Assembly: GCA_040877415.1 (NCBI GenBank)
Contig: JBBDNV010000036.1
Span: forward strand, 1 to 37,143
DNA length: 37,143 nt
Origin: JBBDNV01 sp040877415
GTDB lineage: Bacteria > Planctomycetota > Planctomycetia > Pirellulales > PALSA-1355
Direction of reading: 5' to 3'
The notes under the pieces are model-generated. The model was not told the DNA's origin. It made no database searches and was given only the letters and a program-made list of their open reading frames with translations. Below, in pieces: positions 17,933 through 26,211 of the stretch. Each line of letters begins with the position of its first letter. Position 1 is the stretch's first letter. The position numbers and the translations under genes are program-made.

Positions 17933-18080
17933 CAAAAGAAATGCCGGGCTTGCAACAAAAAAATCAGCAAGAAAACTTGGCAGGACTATCCGCAAGCCCC
18001 CCTCGCGGTGCCATACCGAGCGTCAAGAAAGAGACGCCGCGCGCAGCATCGAGTGCTTTCTTCCGGCCCGTTGGGCCACT

Positions 18081-18108
18081 AGAATGGCCGTTTTCCTGCG
18101 GCCATTCT
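18081..18108 (+). promoter_or_regulatory. Perfect 10-bp hairpin just upstream of the MFS gene
   Basis: AGAATGGCCG and CGGCCATTCT close an 8-nt loop, ending 12 nt before the AGGAG ribosome binding site. A smaller GGCCC-GTT-GGGCC hairpin lies at 18065-18077. Position suggests a leader stem or operator; no further evidence is available. Confidence 0.4.
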
Positions 18109-18133
18109 CCCTGTGTCTTTAGGAGCCCAACGA

Positions 18134-19417
18134 ATGTCGACCGGCGAACGCCACGAGCCGACGCGCAGCGAAATCGCCACCCCGGCGGCCGAAGTCGGCG
18201 TGATGCCGATGGATCTGACGGTGCGCACGAAGCTCTCGGTGATGATGTTTCTGCAGTACTTCGTGTGGGGCGCGTGGTTTGTTTCCATGGGCAGCTATAT
18301 CAGCAAGACCCTGGGGTTCACCGATCCGCAAAAGGGCATGATCTATGCCACCTCGCCAATCGGGGCCATGGTCGCCCCGTTTTTCGTGGGCATGATCGCC
18401 GATCGGTTTTTCGCCACGCAGCGCATCCTGACCGTGATGCACCTGGCGGGCGCCGCGCTGTTGTTGGGCCTATCGCTGACCACCAGCTACACAGTCTTCC
18501 TGCCGCTGATGATCCTCTTTTTTCTGTGTTACATGCCCACGCTGCCGTTGACTAACGCCCTGTCGTTCACGCACATGAGCGACCCGGCAACGCAGTTTCC
18601 CGGCATCCGCGTGCTGGGAACGATCGGCTGGATCGCCGCCGGGCTGCTGGTCGGCTGGATGGGAATTGCCGACAGCGCCCAGCCGTTTCAATTGGGTGCC
18701 GGCGCCGCGGTGCTCATGGCGCTGTTCTGCTTGGCGCTGCCGCACACGCCGCCGCCGAATCCCGGCGGAAAGGCCGACGTGCGCATGATTTTCGGTCTCG
18801 ATGCGCTCGCGCTATTGAAACAGCGGCCGTTCGCGGTGTTCGCCGTCGGCTCGTTCTTGATTTGCATGCCGCTGCAATTCTATTACAGCTTCGCCGAGAC
18901 GTTTCTTACCGACATCGGCGTTCAAAACGTCGTCGGGAAGATGACCTACGGCCAGATGTCCGAGATCTTCTTTATGCTCGTCATGCCGTTCTTTTTCGTA
19001 CGGTTGGGCGTCAAATACATGTTGCTGGTCGGAATGGCGGCCTGGGCCCTGCGCTATTGGCTGTTCAGCATCGGCAATGCCGACGACCGCATGTGGATGC
19101 TATACGGCGGCATCCTGCTGCACGGCGTCTGCTATGACTTCTTCTTCGTCACCGGCTACATCTACGTCGACAAGAAGGCCCCCCGAACCATTCGGGCTTC
19201 GGCCCAGGGTTTGATCGCCTTTATCACCTGGGGCATCGGCGGCTTCATCGGCTCGAACATTGCCGGCCGAACCGGCGAATACTTCCGCACCAGCTCCGGC
19301 GGGCACGACTGGTCCGGGTTTTGGGCCACTCCCGCCATCGCCGCGCTCGTGGTGCTCGTGCTCTTCGCACTTTCGTTCTACGATCGGGTGAATGCCCAAG
19401 CGCCCAAGACGGCCTGA
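18134..19417 (+). CDS. MFS transporter, nucleoside:H+ symporter type
   Basis: This is a 427-aa polytopic protein of about 12 helices. Its opening 'TKLSVMMFLQYFVWGAWFVSMGSYI', the following 'GATS..GAMVAPFFVGMIADRFFATQRIL' loop and 'LTNALSFTHM...FPGIRVLGTIGWIAAGLLVGW' match the NupG/XapB nucleoside-symporter branch of the major facilitator superfamily, which planctomycetes carry in many copies. Nucleoside as substrate is a family-level assignment. ATG 18134 is chosen because AGGAG sits 8 nt upstream; an in-frame start at 18113 precedes that site. It is probably monocistronic. Confidence 0.85.
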   Translation: MSTGERHEPTRSEIATPAAEVGVMPMDLTVRTKLSVMMFLQYFVWGAWFVSMGSYISKTLGFTDPQKGMIYATSPIGAMVAPFFVGMIADRFFATQRILTVMHLAGAALLLGLSLTTSYTVFLPLMILFFLCYMPTLPLTNALSFTHMSDPATQFPGIRVLGTIGWIAAGLLVGWMGIADSAQPFQLGAGAAVLMALFCLALPHTPPPNPGGKADVRMIFGLDALALLKQRPFAVFAVGSFLICMPLQFYYSFAETFLTDIGVQNVVGKMTYGQMSEIFFMLVMPFFFVRLGVKYMLLVGMAAWALRYWLFSIGNADDRMWMLYGGILLHGVCYDFFFVTGYIYVDKKAPRTIRASAQGLIAFITWGIGGFIGSNIAGRTGEYFRTSSGGHDWSGFWATPAIAALVVLVLFALSFYDRVNAQAPKTA

Positions 19418-19568
19418 CGGTCGGATTCTGCCGTTTGCAGGCGAAGTGTCAATTACGACGCCTTGTTCACCCGCGCCCAAAACCGGTTGTCGCCGCGTCC
19501 GATGCTACGTTTGAGTGTCGCACGGGTGACCCTCCCCCTCGCACGCATTCCTGCCGCCGAACGATTGC

Positions 19569-20675
19569 ATGATTTCCGCCGCTCATAGCGCCACCGATAT
19601 CGCTCGCGACCGTACACGCGCGCGGCTGGTGCTGTTGCTATTTCTGCTCACCGCGGGGTTCTTCGTCGCCATCACGCTCTCGCCGCTCAGAAGCGGCTTT
19701 GCCGATGCGCCCGATCGGGGGCCGGGCGACGTCGAGCTGTACGAGGCCGAAGCCAAGCGCGTCCATGCGGGCCAATCGTACTACGACGCCGCGGCGGCCG
19801 AATTGACCCAACGCGGATATCCGACGCGGAGCATCTTCAATTGGCGCACGCCGCTGCCCGTGTGGCTGGTGGGCAAGTTACCGCAGCTGGCCGCGGCCAA
19901 CGTCATCCTGGGGCTGGCCGGACTGGCGCTGGCGCTATTGAGTTTTCGATTGCTGGTCGAGGAAGGCACGGTGAACCAGGCCATTACCGTCGTGCTGCTG
20001 CTGGCGGGCGCGGTGTTGCCGTGCTTGCTCGGTCCGCTCGTGCTCGTTTCGGAGCTGTGGTCGGGCGTGCTGTTGGCCATGTCGGCTGTCTTGTTCGGCA
20101 TCAAGCGGCCGTGCGCCGGAGTCGCGGCGGGCATCGGGGCGCTCGTCTTTCGCGAGCTGGCAGCGCCGTACTGCCTGCTTTGCGTTGCGCTGGCCGCCTA
20201 TGAGCGCCGCTATCGCGAGTTGGCGCTGTGGGGCATCGGCCTGGCCGCGTACGCGGTTTACTTCGGACTGCACGTGGCGCAGGTCTTGCCGAGAATCGGG
20301 CCCGAGGCGATCGCGCACCAGGCCGGCTGGATTCGCCTCGGCGGAGCCGGCTTTGTCATCTCCACCGCCCAGATGAACGCCTATCTGCTGCTGTTGCCGC
20401 AGTGGGTCACGGCGATTTACCTGGCGTGTGCGCTATTGGGCGCCGCCACGTGGAACACCCCGGCCGGCAGGTTGATCGCTTTTGCGGTGGCCGGGTACCT
20501 GGTGGCCTTCGGCATCGCCGGGCACGACTTCAACCAGTATTGGGGCTCCGAGATCGCCCCCCTCGTCTGTTTGCCTGCCGCCCGATCGCCGGCAGTCCTG
20601 CGACAATTGTGGCGCGAAGCCACGGCGGTGCCCACTGGTGGCGCGCAGCCACGAGCGTTGATCAAGAGTGTGTAG
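19569..20675 (+). CDS. Polytopic membrane protein, possible GT-C type glycosyltransferase
   Basis: The 368-aa protein has about 9-10 hydrophobic helices. After the first helix it carries an extracytoplasmic loop with acidic residues ('GPGDVELYEAEAKRVHAGQSYYDAAAAELTQRGYPTRSIFNWRTPLPVWLVGKLP'-type sequence, split here over 35-105), as in GT-C enzymes and DUF2029-like proteins. No specific family motif is decisive. The ribosome binding site is weak. It is convergent with the GT2 gene, and its neighbours suggest a role in envelope glycan assembly. That is context only. Confidence 0.6.
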   Translation: MISAAHSATDIARDRTRARLVLLLFLLTAGFFVAITLSPLRSGFADAPDRGPGDVELYEAEAKRVHAGQSYYDAAAAELTQRGYPTRSIFNWRTPLPVWLVGKLPQLAAANVILGLAGLALALLSFRLLVEEGTVNQAITVVLLLAGAVLPCLLGPLVLVSELWSGVLLAMSAVLFGIKRPCAGVAAGIGALVFRELAAPYCLLCVALAAYERRYRELALWGIGLAAYAVYFGLHVAQVLPRIGPEAIAHQAGWIRLGGAGFVISTAQMNAYLLLLPQWVTAIYLACALLGAATWNTPAGRLIAFAVAGYLVAFGIAGHDFNQYWGSEIAPLVCLPAARSPAVLRQLWREATAVPTGGAQPRALIKSV

Positions 20676-20682
20676 CGGTTTC

Positions 20683-20701
20683 ATCCCCCGGCAAAGCCGG
20701 G
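20683..20701. terminator. CCCCCGGC-AAA-GCCGGGGG hairpin between convergent genes
   Basis: A perfect 8-bp stem with a 3-nt loop sits 7 bp after the plus-strand stop and 22 bp after the minus-strand stop. There is no T-run on either side, so termination is inferred from position. It also has the look of a dispersed short palindromic repeat. Confidence 0.45.
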
Positions 20702-20723
20702 GGCTAAGGGGGATCGATCTCGA

Positions 20724-21812
20724 TTACCCCTCAGCGGTTGGCGCGGCCGACAATGTTTCCGCACTTCCGGGCCCGTCATCAACCATCTCGACGAGGTCTT
20801 GCGATTCCCGCAACAGTTGCTCGTACGCCGCGTCTTTGGGCGACCGTGCGGCGGCGCCGTTTTGCGGCGTCACGTTGACCGCCCGATCGACGAGATACAG
20901 CGGGCGGCCGCGAACCTGGTCGTAGATGCGCGCCACGTACTCGCCCAGCATGCTGATGCCCAGGGCGTTGACCGCCCCGAAAAAGCTGGCCACCAGCACG
21001 GTCGACGTCCAGCCGGGAATCGCCAGGCTGGTGAACAACCGGCAGACGAGCGAAAAAGCGCTCAAGCTCGCAAACACGGCCAGCGCCAAATAGCCGATCA
21101 CGGAAAACACGAACAGCGGAAACGTCGAGAATGAAAAAATGGCCGTCTTGGCCAGCCGCCACAGACCGAGAAGCGAAACCCGCGGACTGCCGTCGTACCG
21201 CGCGTGGCGCCGCACTTCGATGCCGATCTGGCGGAAACCGACCCACGAGCGCAGCCCGGGCAAGTAGCGGTCTCGCTCGGAAAGCCGCACGATCTCGTCC
21301 GCCACGCGGGCGTCGATCAGGCTGAAGTTGCCGGCGCCGCGGGGAATGCGCGTGTTGGCGATGGCCGAGAGCGTGCGATGGAAACCGGCGAACAAGATCC
21401 GTTTCCACAGCCGCTCGGGCCGGTCTTTGCGCACGGCATAAACGACGTCGTAGCCCGCCTGCCACTGCAACAGAAAGCGAGGCAGCGCCTCGGGCGCGTC
21501 TTGCATGTCGCTGTCCATCAGCAATACGACGTCGCCCGCGGCGTGGGACAAACCGGCCTGCACGGCCGCCTGGTGCCCGAAGTTGCGCGACAAGTGAATG
21601 ACGCGCACCTGCGGATGGTCGGCCGCCAGATTGTCGAGCAGTTCGGTGCTTCCGTCCGTCGAGCCGTCGTCGACAAAAACGATTTCCTGCCGCGCGCCGG
21701 TTTCGGCAATCACGTCGCGCACGCGCCGGAAAAGATCCTGTAAGCCGCCGGCCTCGTTGTAAACCGGCAACACGGCGCTGATCAAAACCCTGTTCAGAGG
21801 GGGTCGCGACAT
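20724..21812 (-). CDS. Family 2 glycosyltransferase, polyprenyl-phosphate sugar transferase type
   Basis: The 362-aa protein begins with a GT-A domain: 'AVLPVYNEAGGL', 'EIVFVDDGSTDGS' (DDGS nucleotide-sugar site), 'SRNFGHQAAVQAGLSHAAGDVVLLMDSDMQD' (DxD-like) and 'GGSFSL..'-like acceptor region ('RGAGNFSLIDARV'). Two C-terminal membrane helices follow ('FPLFVFSVIGYLALAVFASL', 'TVLVASFFGAVNALGISMLGEYVARIYDQV'). This architecture matches DPM1/GtrB/ArnC enzymes that load a sugar onto undecaprenyl phosphate at the inner face of the membrane. It is the last gene of a four-gene operon and overlaps the YfhO-like gene by 19 bp. Confidence 0.9.
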   Translation of the reverse strand: MSRPPLNRVLISAVLPVYNEAGGLQDLFRRVRDVIAETGARQEIVFVDDGSTDGSTELLDNLAADHPQVRVIHLSRNFGHQAAVQAGLSHAAGDVVLLMDSDMQDAPEALPRFLLQWQAGYDVVYAVRKDRPERLWKRILFAGFHRTLSAIANTRIPRGAGNFSLIDARVADEIVRLSERDRYLPGLRSWVGFRQIGIEVRRHARYDGSPRVSLLGLWRLAKTAIFSFSTFPLFVFSVIGYLALAVFASLSAFSLVCRLFTSLAIPGWTSTVLVASFFGAVNALGISMLGEYVARIYDQVRGRPLYLVDRAVNVTPQNGAAARSPKDAAYEQLLRESQDLVEMVDDGPGSAETLSAAPTAEG

Positions 21813-23944
21813 GCCACGTTCTCGTTGTCACGCCTGGGGCGGCAAAACAGCGAAAAACAGGCCGCCGCCACCATCAACCCTAGGCCACAGGTCGAGACAA
21901 TCATCCCCAGTGTCCGGCATCGAGGCCGGAACGCGAACTGCACGCGGTGGCTGCCCGCTGCGACCGGGCAGCCCAGAAAATCCCCGTCGACCCGCACAAT
22001 CCCGCTCGGCCGCCCGTCGACCGACGCCTTCCAACCCGAATCGAAACTCTCGGTGGTCGCCACCATTTGCCGCACGGGGCTGTCGGTGCCGACGGTAATT
22101 CGCCCGGGCGTGTCGGCGACGATCCGCGCGCTGCCGGCGCCCGTCACCAGGCGCGCCCGCGGGGCGCCGGGCGCCAGGCGAACCCACTTACGTTCGGCGT
22201 CGTGCGCATGGTCCGCCGCCACGAACGCCCAGCCGGCGCCGGCAAGCTGCCAAGAACCAGCCTGACGATCTTCGAGCTTCCTGACAGGTTCCAATCCGGC
22301 GTATCCGTCGACGCGCGAAAGGCCGGCGAGCAACATGCGGTTGCCGACCCTCAGCCCGTTTGGGTCGTCGGGCGCGGCGACCCGGCGGTTCGATTCATCG
22401 GGCGGCAATTTGACGCCGGCCACGAATTCGTGGAGATCGGCGGTCCGGCCGAAAACCGAATAGCTCATCCCGTAGCAGCTCAAATCGGCCGCGGCAAACA
22501 GGACCAGCGCGACTAGGGCGCCGCGCACGCCGCGCTGCGCCAGGGCGACCAATCCGGCCGCGACGCCAATCAAAATCGGGCCGGTCCAGACCAACCCCGG
22601 GCGGGAAACAAAGCTCGGCCAGAGGAGCGGACCGGCAATCGCCAGGACCACGCTTGCCAGAAACGCGGCCCAAAGTGCGCGCCCGCCGGACTTGCAGACC
22701 GCGCCGGGTTTGCGTTCCAACAGGATGGCCGCCGCCACCGCCGCTCCGGCCGCGACCGCAAGTTCGAACAGCACGATCGCGCGGCACGGAAAGCGAAAGC
22801 GATTCACCAGCGGCACGAACGACTGCAAGCGGTACAGCCCGCCGAACTCGCCGGCGGCCAACAGCAGTGCCAGCCCGCCGAAAACGACCGATGCTCTCAC
22901 CAGAGGACGATAGCTGCCCCACTGGGTTCGATGCGCCAGAAGCCAAATACAAAGCAAAAGCGGCACGGCCCCGACGTAGAGCCCCAGCTCGTGCGTGTTC
23001 TGTCCCGCGACCCGCGTCTGGAACAAGTACGGCCCCACGAGCTGCACCAGATTGAGCGGATCGAGTGAGCCGGTTTCGGCAAACGCGGCGTCGGCGGTTT
23101 GGCGCGTCGACTGGCCCAGCAGGTGCAGCGTGGGCATCCACTGAACCGCGCCGGCCGCGACACCCAACGATAGGGCCAAACCGAGCGTCGCCAGGCGCCC
23201 AAGCGAGGCTCGGCCGCCCGCGGCGCGCCACGCGACAAACGCGGCTTCCGCCAGCAGCGAATACCACACGTATTGCGGATAGCCCAACAGCAGTTGCGAA
23301 GCGGTCAACAGACCGACGCCCAGCTCGGCCGCGGCACGGCGCCGCCGGCTGGTTGTCGACAGGGCGACGTCGATGGCGAGCAACAGCCACGGCAGGTGTG
23401 CCACCACGGCAATCGCGTTGGGATGCACGAAATGCAAGAGATTGAATCCGCCGAACGTAAACACCAGCGCGCCCAGCAGGGCCGCGTCGCGGCGGTTCAC
23501 CAGTCGCCTGAGAAACCAATACGTGCCGCCGAACAAGAGCGGATAGCTGGCCAACAGCTCGACGTCGAACGCCGCGCCGAGCGGCAGGAACCGGTACAAA
23601 AACAAATGCCAGGGATGATAGGCGCCAAGCTGTCCTTCGCCCGCGATGTAAAACCCGCCGAACAGGCTCGGCATCCAATCGAACGGCTCGCCGCGGGCCA
23701 GTTGTTCGGCATAAAAATTGCGCACGGGCAAGTGGAACTCGCCCAGATCGTCGGCCACGTAGACGCGGCCGGCGAAAAACGGCGCCGCCAGCGCCGCAAG
23801 GCAGGCAAGCGCGGCCAACAGAATCCACGCCGAAAGGCGCCGCTCTGGCGTAAAGGGGCACGACGCGCGCGGCTTGTCCGGCGCGCTCGTTGCCAGGCCG
23901 GGCAATTCAGCCGTGGCACACGATGAGTTCTGGAAACAGCTCAT
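21794..23944 (-). CDS. YfhO-like polytopic membrane protein
   Basis: A large membrane protein (716 aa from ATG 23944) with about 12 hydrophobic helices. The luminal motif 'DDLGEFHLPVRNFYAEQLARGEPFDWMPSLFGGF' near the N-terminus is typical of YfhO/GT-C proteins. A C-terminal soluble region reads 'VRQMVATTESFDSGWKASVDGRPSGI...DGDFLGCPVAAGSHRVQFAFRP', also typical of YfhO. Members are thought to transfer sugars from lipid carriers to envelope polymers. An in-frame TTG at 23974 overlaps the DUF362 stop; I prefer ATG 23944, 26 bp after that stop. It overlaps the GT2 gene by 19 bp, so the two are probably translationally coupled. Confidence 0.85.
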   Translation of the reverse strand: MSCFQNSSCATAELPGLATSAPDKPRASCPFTPERRLSAWILLAALACLAALAAPFFAGRVYVADDLGEFHLPVRNFYAEQLARGEPFDWMPSLFGGFYIAGEGQLGAYHPWHLFLYRFLPLGAAFDVELLASYPLLFGGTYWFLRRLVNRRDAALLGALVFTFGGFNLLHFVHPNAIAVVAHLPWLLLAIDVALSTTSRRRRAAAELGVGLLTASQLLLGYPQYVWYSLLAEAAFVAWRAAGGRASLGRLATLGLALSLGVAAGAVQWMPTLHLLGQSTRQTADAAFAETGSLDPLNLVQLVGPYLFQTRVAGQNTHELGLYVGAVPLLLCIWLLAHRTQWGSYRPLVRASVVFGGLALLLAAGEFGGLYRLQSFVPLVNRFRFPCRAIVLFELAVAAGAAVAAAILLERKPGAVCKSGGRALWAAFLASVVLAIAGPLLWPSFVSRPGLVWTGPILIGVAAGLVALAQRGVRGALVALVLFAAADLSCYGMSYSVFGRTADLHEFVAGVKLPPDESNRRVAAPDDPNGLRVGNRMLLAGLSRVDGYAGLEPVRKLEDRQAGSWQLAGAGWAFVAADHAHDAERKWVRLAPGAPRARLVTGAGSARIVADTPGRITVGTDSPVRQMVATTESFDSGWKASVDGRPSGIVRVDGDFLGCPVAAGSHRVQFAFRPRCRTLGMIVSTCGLGLMVAAACFSLFCRPRRDNENVACRDPL

Positions 23945-23970
23945 GGCGCGGAGAGCCTCTTTCTGTCCCG

Positions 23971-25008
23971 TCAAGTGACCAGCACGCCGGCGGCGCGCAG
24001 CCCGCGAAGTTGCGGAGCGTCAATGATCCGGAAGGGGCTGGCGACGTTTTGCCAGCGTTCGCCCCGTTGGTCGATGTACGATTCGTCGATCGGGCCGAGC
24101 CGGTCAGCCGCCAGTTGCAGGTAGCCGATTCTTGTCGGCTCAAAGCCCATGATCCGGCCCAGCGTGGCGTCGACCGCCGTGTTGTTGGTGCCGATCACGA
24201 GCAAGCCCATCGGCTTGGCGCTGCCCATGATGGGCCCGTCGCCCTCCATGGCCACGATTCCGTCGACGATGGCCACGGTCCGCGGCAGCGAGGCGTTGAT
24301 GTCGAAGATTGACTCCGGGATGCCCGCGTAGTGCAGCACGTTTTTCGGCCAGCCGTATTTGATTCCCGGAATGACGCCATACAGGTTTTTAAGCGCCCCG
24401 GTGTAGCCGACCCAATGGTGGGTCTTCATCTTGGGCATGGAGACGATCAAATCGGCCTCGACCACTTGCCTGGGAAAATGAAACCCGGCCAGGGAACTGG
24501 CGCGCCCCGCGTTTTTGATCCAACCGAGCTCGCTGTAGTTCAGGTCGGCGAAGGGGAGTTTCACTCGATCGAGCGCGTCTTGCAGTCCCGATTCATCAAG
24601 CGCCAGCTCGGTGTCGCGCATGTGGCCGGGCCCCTCGCCGACCGTGACTTCGGCCCCCCAGCCGCGAAACACTTCCGCGGCGGCCACGACGACCGCCGGA
24701 TGGGTCGTCATTTGCGGACAACTGCGAATCGGCTCCACCAGGTTCGGCTTGAGCAAGACCCGCCGGCCGCGCAACTCGGCCGGGTCCAAACCTGTCGCCA
24801 CCAGACCATCGCGAATCGTCCGTTCCAACGGTCCGTCGTACCGTTGATTTCGGGCCACGAAGACCGAGGCTCTGTCGTGCGTCATCCGGCGGACAAAGGG
24901 CACGACGGCCACGCCGGCCAGCGCCGCTGCTGCGCCGATCAACAGTGCGCGGCGATCGGTCTTGAGCTCCTGGGGCGCTTGCGGCGGCGAAATAGCTGGT
25001 GTGGTCAT
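23971..25008 (-). CDS. DUF362 family protein with TAT-like signal
   Basis: The 345-aa protein has a twin-arginine/TM start ('TDRRALLIGAAAALAGVAVV', 17-36) and then the DUF362 body: 'VLLKPNLVEP', 'THPAVVVAAAEVF', 'VGEGPG', 'ADLIVSMPKMKTHHWVGYTGALKNLYGVIPG' and 'VAIVDGIVAMEGDGP'. The ferredoxin-like cysteine motifs carried by some DUF362 proteins are absent. The biochemical role of the family is unknown. It starts with a classic ATGA overlap onto the stop of the upstream toroid gene, and GGAGGGAA serves as its ribosome binding site. Confidence 0.88.
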   Translation of the reverse strand: MTTPAISPPQAPQELKTDRRALLIGAAAALAGVAVVPFVRRMTHDRASVFVARNQRYDGPLERTIRDGLVATGLDPAELRGRRVLLKPNLVEPIRSCPQMTTHPAVVVAAAEVFRGWGAEVTVGEGPGHMRDTELALDESGLQDALDRVKLPFADLNYSELGWIKNAGRASSLAGFHFPRQVVEADLIVSMPKMKTHHWVGYTGALKNLYGVIPGIKYGWPKNVLHYAGIPESIFDINASLPRTVAIVDGIVAMEGDGPIMGSAKPMGLLVIGTNNTAVDATLGRIMGFEPTRIGYLQLAADRLGPIDESYIDQRGERWQNVASPFRIIDAPQLRGLRAAGVLVT

Positions 25009-25919
25009 GTTGGTTCCCTCCCCGCGGCGTCTTGTGGCTTGAGACATTGAACGCGCGAGATCAACGGACACTCGCTTCCCAGTGCCGAGAGCGCCAACAG
25101 CGCCAACTTGTAGCTCGAAGGATCGCGCGCGAGCGTGCGATGGGCCGCCGCTTGCAGCCAGTCGCCGGCGCGTCGGGGATATGCTCCATGGGCCGCCAGT
25201 CCCAACAAACCGTACGAGAGCGAAGCGCTGGCGGTGTTTTCCGACAGTTCGCGATTCAGATAGTCGACCGAGCGGCCGATGCGCCCCGTCGTGTCTTCTT
25301 CCCCGGCGAGCGCCAACAGGCAGATGCCCGTCGGCTGCAAGTGCGGCCGCAGCGTTTGACCAAAGACGACCGTGTTGCCGTAGTTGCATCCGCCGCGGTC
25401 GAGCAATCGATTGACCAATAGCAGTACTGCTTCACGAGCGCGGCTGTGAGCGGCGTATCGAAAGTGCTTGAGCGCGAGCAGGTTCATGGCGGTCGGTTCG
25501 ACCCACGAGTACGTGCCGGCCGCCCAGGGCCAGCCGCGAACCGTCGTGTCGCGCCCCTGAAAATCGACGTGTTCGGGCAGCGTACCCTGCGTTTCGAGGA
25601 TCCACCCGAGCGCGTGGTCGATGGCCGATACATAGGCGACGTCGAAGATGGAGCTTTTCTGCGCGGCGCGCCAGGCGAGCACGGCCAGTCCAGTCGGCCA
25701 ACCGGGTTTTTCTTCCGCTCGTTCGATGCCGACGCTGCCGTCGGGGCCTCGCAGCGCCAGCAGACGATCGACGTGCCGCTGCGCCGCCGAGTCGCGGCCG
25801 TGTGCCAACAGGGCCAACGCCACCAGCGCCGTCGGTTCCGCGGCGGCGGGTGAGTCGGGGTGATAGCCGCACACACGCGTGGCGGCCAGTCGCGCAAGCA
25901 CCGTTTCCAGATCATCCAT
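25005..25919 (-). CDS. Prenyltransferase/squalene-cyclase repeat (toroid) protein
   Basis: The 304-aa soluble protein is built of alternating helices with terpene-cyclase-like repeats: 'TALVALALLAHG', 'LRGPDGSVGI', 'WPTGLAVLAWRA', 'WVEPTAMNLLALKHF', 'QPTGICLLALAG', 'ASLSYGLLGLAAHG'. It lacks the DxDD catalytic motif of squalene-hopene cyclases, so it is more likely a binding or structural toroid than a cyclase. It is the first gene of the four-gene operon and ends in a 4-bp ATGA overlap with the DUF362 gene. The divergent neighbour is the GT39-like gene, 292 bp away. Confidence 0.75.
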   Translation of the reverse strand: MDDLETVLARLAATRVCGYHPDSPAAAEPTALVALALLAHGRDSAAQRHVDRLLALRGPDGSVGIERAEEKPGWPTGLAVLAWRAAQKSSIFDVAYVSAIDHALGWILETQGTLPEHVDFQGRDTTVRGWPWAAGTYSWVEPTAMNLLALKHFRYAAHSRAREAVLLLVNRLLDRGGCNYGNTVVFGQTLRPHLQPTGICLLALAGEEDTTGRIGRSVDYLNRELSENTASASLSYGLLGLAAHGAYPRRAGDWLQAAAHRTLARDPSSYKLALLALSALGSECPLISRVQCLKPQDAAGREPT

Positions 25920-26211
25920 TCAAGCGTTCCAGTCGTCGCAGGCGTTACAGGCGGGCTCAATCAAGAGGGCGCCGGCAATCCATACGGCGATTCTCAATTG
26001 TGCCGGTCATGAAAAGATAGCTCCCCAAGCCGCACAGGGCGGGCCGCCAAAACGGCAAAACAGCGGGAATTTGCGCCCCCCCAGCGCGCGGCGCAAACCG
26101 ATTCTGCCGGTCCGCCTCGCGCGCCCTCGCGAGCGCAACGTGCGACTCGCCGTTGGCGTATGATTCTTTCGCTCCCTTTCGCGTTCTACGACTGCCGCTG
26201 CGCTACGGGTC

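Noticed and set aside
23971..25008. DUF362 protein as a ferredoxin-type iron-sulfur protein
   Set aside because: No CxxC clusters are present in the sequence.
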